Below are positions 5,303 through 7,381 of a DNA stretch of 7,381 nucleotides, one piece after another. The translations under genes were made by a program, and so were the position numbers. The notes beneath the pieces are model-generated. The model searched no databases, was not told the origin of the DNA, and saw nothing but the letters and a program-made list of their open reading frames with translations. The first letter of the stretch is position 1. Every line of letters starts with the position of its first letter. Location of the stretch: contig JAHWKS010000251.1 of the NCBI GenBank assembly GCA_019347795.1, forward strand, positions 1 through 7,381, read 5' to 3'. Source of the DNA: Planctomycetota bacterium. Lineage in GTDB: Bacteria > Planctomycetota > Planctomycetia > Pirellulales > Pirellulaceae.

Positions 5303-6367
5303 ATGAAGTTTTTACCCACACGCGCGCCACAGGCACGGCCGCAGTGGCGGCTGCGAATCGTCTCGGCTGCGATCGGCGGCATGTTGCTGGGGGCGCCGCT
5401 CTGGGCCCAGCAGGAGGAGCCGGATGCGCCGCCGGCTGCCGAGCAGGCGCAGCCGCCCGAGCAAGACGAGCAGCGGGAAGATCGGCCACGACGACAACCA
5501 GACGAACAACCGCAACAGGCCGAGCAGCGAGGGGCGCTGGGCGTGCTGCTGGGGGAGGCGGATGCCGAAGGCGTGCTCGTCCGCGGCGTCGCCCGGAACA
5601 GCGCGGCGGCGGAGGCGGGCATCCGCCCGGGTGATCGGATTGCCTCGGTGAACGATCAGAAAGTCGCATCGCCGCAGGACCTGTCCCGGTCCATTGAGCG
5701 GATGAACCCGGGAGATCAAGTCACCCTGGGCGTGATTCGCGACGGCCGCAGGATGAATGTCGAGGCGACGCTCGTCGCGCAGGCCGAACTCGGCCTTGGG
5801 CAACCGGAGCAGCCTCGCCGCGATCAGCCGCAAGCGACCGCGGAGGAACGCGATGCGAACCGCGCATGGCTGGGCGTGATGCTGCGCGATCCGCAGGACG
5901 GGCAGGAACAGGAAGGCGCGGCGGTCGCGCAGGTGTATCCCAGCGGTCCGGCCGCCCGCGCGGGACTGCGCAGCGGCGACGTGATCATCGGCCTGGCGGA
6001 TCAAGAGGTCAGCAACCTGGACGATCTCTACGAGGCGATGGAAGGGCTGGAGCCGAATGAGGAAATTACGGTCCAGGTTCGCCGCAACGGCGAGGAGCAG
6101 GAGCTCACCGCCCGGCTCGCCTCGCGAGCCGATTTCGTCGGCGACCCGCAGGAGTTCCGCGGCTTCCGCCCGCCGGACGAGCAAGAAGGTCGTTTCGACC
6201 GCTTCAGCAACATGCCGGAGCACTCCCTGATGCTCGAGCAGCACCGGCGCCTGGTGACGCAGCATCAACGCCTCGAGGAGCTGCTCTCCAATGTGCTGGA
6301 AGAAGTGAAGGCCCTTCGCGAGGAAGTGCGCCGGCTCCAAGGCAATGAGTCGCCTGCCAATGAATAA
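5303..6367 (+). CDS. Secreted double-PDZ protein without a protease domain, with C-terminal coiled coil
   Basis: This 354-residue protein has a signal peptide (basic 1-18, hydrophobic 19-33, cleavage after L-W-A at 35). A Gln/Pro/Glu-rich linker (36-76) leads to a first PDZ domain at about 77-158 (A-L-G-V-L-L binding loop; A-E-A-G-I-R-P-G-D-R-I-A-S-V-N motif at 103-117). A second linker is followed by a second PDZ domain at about 187-272 (W-L-G-V-M-L; A-R-A-G-L-R-S-G-D-V-I-I-G). The C-terminal part has a helical heptad-like stretch (about 308-346), likely a coiled coil for oligomerisation. In HtrA/Deg proteases, PDZ pairs of this kind follow a trypsin-like domain; here no catalytic domain is present and nothing indicates truncation, because signal peptide and strong ribosome site are both intact. 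The likely role is binding protein C-termini or scaffolding outside the cytoplasm. The secreted peptidase on the other side of the divergent promoter region is a possible partner, by position only. A GC-rich hairpin follows the stop codon. Confidence 0.88.
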   Translation: MKFLPTRAPQARPQWRLRIVSAAIGGMLLGAPLWAQQEEPDAPPAAEQAQPPEQDEQREDRPRRQPDEQPQQAEQRGALGVLLGEADAEGVLVRGVARNSAAAEAGIRPGDRIASVNDQKVASPQDLSRSIERMNPGDQVTLGVIRDGRRMNVEATLVAQAELGLGQPEQPRRDQPQATAEERDANRAWLGVMLRDPQDGQEQEGAAVAQVYPSGPAARAGLRSGDVIIGLADQEVSNLDDLYEAMEGLEPNEEITVQVRRNGEEQELTARLASRADFVGDPQEFRGFRPPDEQEGRFDRFSNMPEHSLMLEQHRRLVTQHQRLEELLSNVLEEVKALREEVRRLQGNESPANE

Positions 6368-6384
6368 TTCGCCACGCGGCGTTC

Positions 6385-6423
6385 CGGGGCGGGCCGGATC
6401 CCGCCCCGCAGCCGCGCCTTTTC
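6385..6423 (+). terminator. Strong GC hairpin after the PDZ gene (terminator or attenuator)
   Basis: CGGGGCGGG (6385-6393) and CCCGCCCCG (6400-6408) form a perfect 9-bp GC stem with a 6-nt loop, starting 17 bp after the PDZ stop codon. A short T run (TTTT, 6419-6422) follows, but it is 10 nt from the stem base, which is not ideal for an intrinsic terminator. The next gene starts at 6441, so this may reduce rather than end read-through. It could also protect the 3' end of the PDZ mRNA. Confidence 0.5.
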
Positions 6424-6440
6424 ATTAAAGAGAGCATCTG

Positions 6441-6753
6441 ATGATTCGATTGCTTCCCGCCTTTCTCGTCCTGTCGCTGGGTCGCCGGCGCCTTCGCCCT
6501 GGCGCCGACCACGGCTCACGCCGACGACGACTGGGATAACTACTGGGGCTGGTACGACAACACATACCGGCCGTACTACCACCGCTACTATCGCGACAAC
6601 CCGTACCAGTACGCCTCGCCGTTCTACGGCGGCGTCTACGACGGGTACTACGACAACTACGGGTTCCGCAACAACCGGGGCCGCGGCTACCGCTACCACC
6701 CCCGCTATGGCTACGGCGGCGGCTTCGGCGTCTACGGCCCCCGCTGGCGATAA
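6441..6753 (+). pseudogene. Small secreted Tyr/Gly-rich protein gene, broken by a one-base frameshift
   Basis: The ATG at 6441 opens M-I-R-L-L-P-A-F-L-V-L-S-L. One extra G (one of 6479-6481) then shifts the frame. Reading resumes in the next frame at 6481 with V-A-G-A-F-A-L-A-P-T-T-A-H-A and runs to TAA at 6751-6753. Joined, the two parts give 103 residues: a complete 27-residue signal peptide ending A-H-A, then a 76-residue mature chain beginning D-D-D-W with 19 tyrosines and many Gly, Asn and Arg (Y-Y-H-R-Y-Y, Y-G-Y-G-G-G-F, ending G-P-R-W-R). The mature part has strong G/C third positions and no stop, so it is, or recently was, coding. No start codon exists in the downstream frame. AAAGAGAG (6427-6434) lies 6 nt before the ATG as a ribosome site. 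The product would be exported and is probably disordered or a surface/matrix component; no enzyme motif is present. The extra base may be a sequencing error at GGG or a true mutation. Read as called, the gene would give only a 33-residue peptide. Confidence 0.68.
6480..6510 (+). repeat. GC hairpin at the frameshift site
   Basis: GGTC (6480-6483) and GGCGCC (6487-6492), with a 3-nt bulge between them, pair with GGCGCC (6501-6506) and GACC (6507-6510) around an 8-nt loop. This gives ten pairs, nearly all GC. It begins exactly at the extra G that breaks the small Tyr-rich gene, so it could promote polymerase slippage or base-calling errors there. Confidence 0.4.
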
Positions 6754-6818
6754 TCCGTAATGCGGGCGGCTCACCTGCACACGCATCGCACGAAGGCGGC
6801 TCGTCTGAAGGTTTTGAC

Positions 6819-6837
6819 CAGGCGGGCCGCCTGTTTT
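6819..6837 (+). terminator. Probable intrinsic terminator after the Tyr-rich gene
   Basis: CAGGCG (6819-6824) and CGCCTG (6828-6833) form a 6-bp stem with a 3-nt loop, directly followed by TTTT (6834-6837). A longer alternative pairing uses GGCGGC (6795-6800) with GCCGCC (6826-6831). It lies 66 bp after the TAA of the small gene and before the convergent gene whose stop is at 6901, a natural terminator position. Confidence 0.5.
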
Positions 6838-6900
6838 ACGTGGTTACTCCAGGCCCATCGCGCCGGGCGGACGCCGGCGATCGTGGTGCGGCGGGCATGA

Positions 6901-7381
6901 TTACTTTTTCTTTCGCGGCCAGAATTCGGCCTGGATTCGGCGGTCGTATTCCCAGTCGATGTCGAAGCCTTCGAGCGCCTGGTCCTGACGATCGCTGCTC
7001 AACCGGCCGCCGTCGTCGCGGCCGTCGGGCCCGACGCTGTAGAGCAGAAAGCCGTCTCCTCTGCGGCGAAAAACTAAGGGACCGTCGGCGTAGGGATCGC
7101 CAGGGACGGCGGGCAAATACTCCGGCATGAGGTCATGCAGCCGGCGGGGCCATTGGCCAAACTTGCCGCGATGAAGCTCGAGCGCGAGGCGCGTCTCCAG
7201 GAGTCGCAGCCGCAGCAAGCCCCGCCGATTGAGTTCGTCAAGGTCTTCTCGGATTGCCGGAGAGATGACTGGGGCCGGCTCCTCGCCAACCAGCCAGAGC
7301 CCCGACCGGTGCAACTCCGAGCGCCAACCAAAGCACCTTCGGTTCCAAGAGGCATCATAGGCGAGCACGGTCTCGACGTCG
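6901..7381 (-). CDS. C-terminal part of a protein with a pseudopilin-like tail (truncated by window edge)
   Basis: The frame is open from the right edge to TAA at 6901-6903, giving 159 visible residues. A GTG at 7366-7368 is possible as a start, but the frame continues beyond it and the visible N-terminus has no signal peptide, so the gene most likely begins outside the window. Visible residues 53-124 contain a helix (R-G-L-L-R-L-R-L-L-E-T-R-L-A-L-E-L) followed by G-Q-W-P-R-R-L-H-D-L, P-E-Y-L-P-A-V-P-G-D-P-Y, and L-L-Y-S-V-G-P-D-G-R-D-D-G-G. This order resembles the C-terminal half of type II secretion pseudopilins (GspG-like) and recurs, as I recall, at the end of many large Planctomycetes membrane proteins. 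The last 35 residues are charged and end in K-K-K. Its function is unknown. It converges with the Tyr-rich gene. Confidence 0.75.
   Translation of the reverse strand, partial: DVETVLAYDASWNRRCFGWRSELHRSGLWLVGEEPAPVISPAIREDLDELNRRGLLRLRLLETRLALELHRGKFGQWPRRLHDLMPEYLPAVPGDPYADGPLVFRRRGDGFLLYSVGPDGRDDGGRLSSDRQDQALEGFDIDWEYDRRIQAEFWPRKKK

Noticed and set aside
5312..6340. Long minus-strand frame opposite the PDZ gene
   Set aside because: It is Leu/Arg-rich with no domain, while the + strand has a strong ribosome site, a signal peptide and two PDZ domains.
6441..6753. Programmed frameshift in the Tyr-rich gene
   Set aside because: No slippery heptamer or in-frame stop context typical of +1 recoding is seen at the junction. 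A one-base error or mutation in GGG is simpler.
6265..6786. Minus-strand frame with a Val/Ala-rich run opposite the Tyr-rich gene
   Set aside because: The Val-Val-Ala runs are the complement of TAC/GGC-rich codons on the + strand, and the frame overlaps two + strand genes.
1..7381. CRISPR array, tRNA, rRNA, insertion sequence or integrase gene
   Set aside because: No regularly spaced repeats, cloverleaf sequence, transposase motif or terminal inverted repeats with target duplication were found by reading both strands.

Overview
The window is GC-rich bacterial DNA. Several proteins have architectures I associate with Planctomycetes, probably the Pirellulales/Lacipirellulaceae side: a membrane-anchored WD40 protein, an acidic protein joining an excisionase-type HTH to a C-terminal membrane helix, an HE-x-x-H secreted protein with a P-R-W-A-D-E-G motif, a secreted double-PDZ protein without a protease domain, and a protein with a pseudopilin-like tail (W-P-x-x-L, V-P-x-D-P-Y, Y-S-V-G-P-D-G). 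Only one gene has a strong Shine-Dalgarno site, which fits that group. The taxonomic call is by recall of protein families, not by search.

Layout, left to right. (1) The 3' end of an unrecognised + strand gene (1-267). (2) About 300 bp of intergenic DNA with two perfect hairpins, one of which looks like a dispersed intergenic repeat. (3) A + strand gene for a seven-bladed WD40-like propeller held between membrane helices (569-2188). (4) A short + strand coding remnant with an in-frame stop (2218-2352), possibly the C-terminal tail of an RraA-like aldolase. It ends 10 bp from the convergent next gene. (5) A - strand HTH/acidic-repeat/membrane protein (2363-4009), preceded by a region with five inverted repeats. 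(6) A - strand secreted gluzincin-type metallopeptidase (4304-5029), divergent from (7) a + strand secreted double-PDZ protein (5303-6367). (8) A small + strand Tyr/Gly-rich secreted protein whose reading frame is broken by one base in the signal peptide (6441-6753). (9) A probable intrinsic terminator, and (10) the C-terminal part of a - strand gene running off the right edge (6901-7381).

Most products are predicted to be in or across the cell envelope: a propeller anchored in the inner membrane, a secreted protease, a secreted PDZ scaffold and a small Tyr-rich secreted protein. No mobile element, CRISPR array, tRNA or rRNA was seen. I do not see a complete, clearly new multi-gene system. 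The most informative items are the frameshifted small gene, the coding remnant at 2218-2352, and the HTH protein with its S-D-L-x-L-A motif array and palindrome-rich upstream region.
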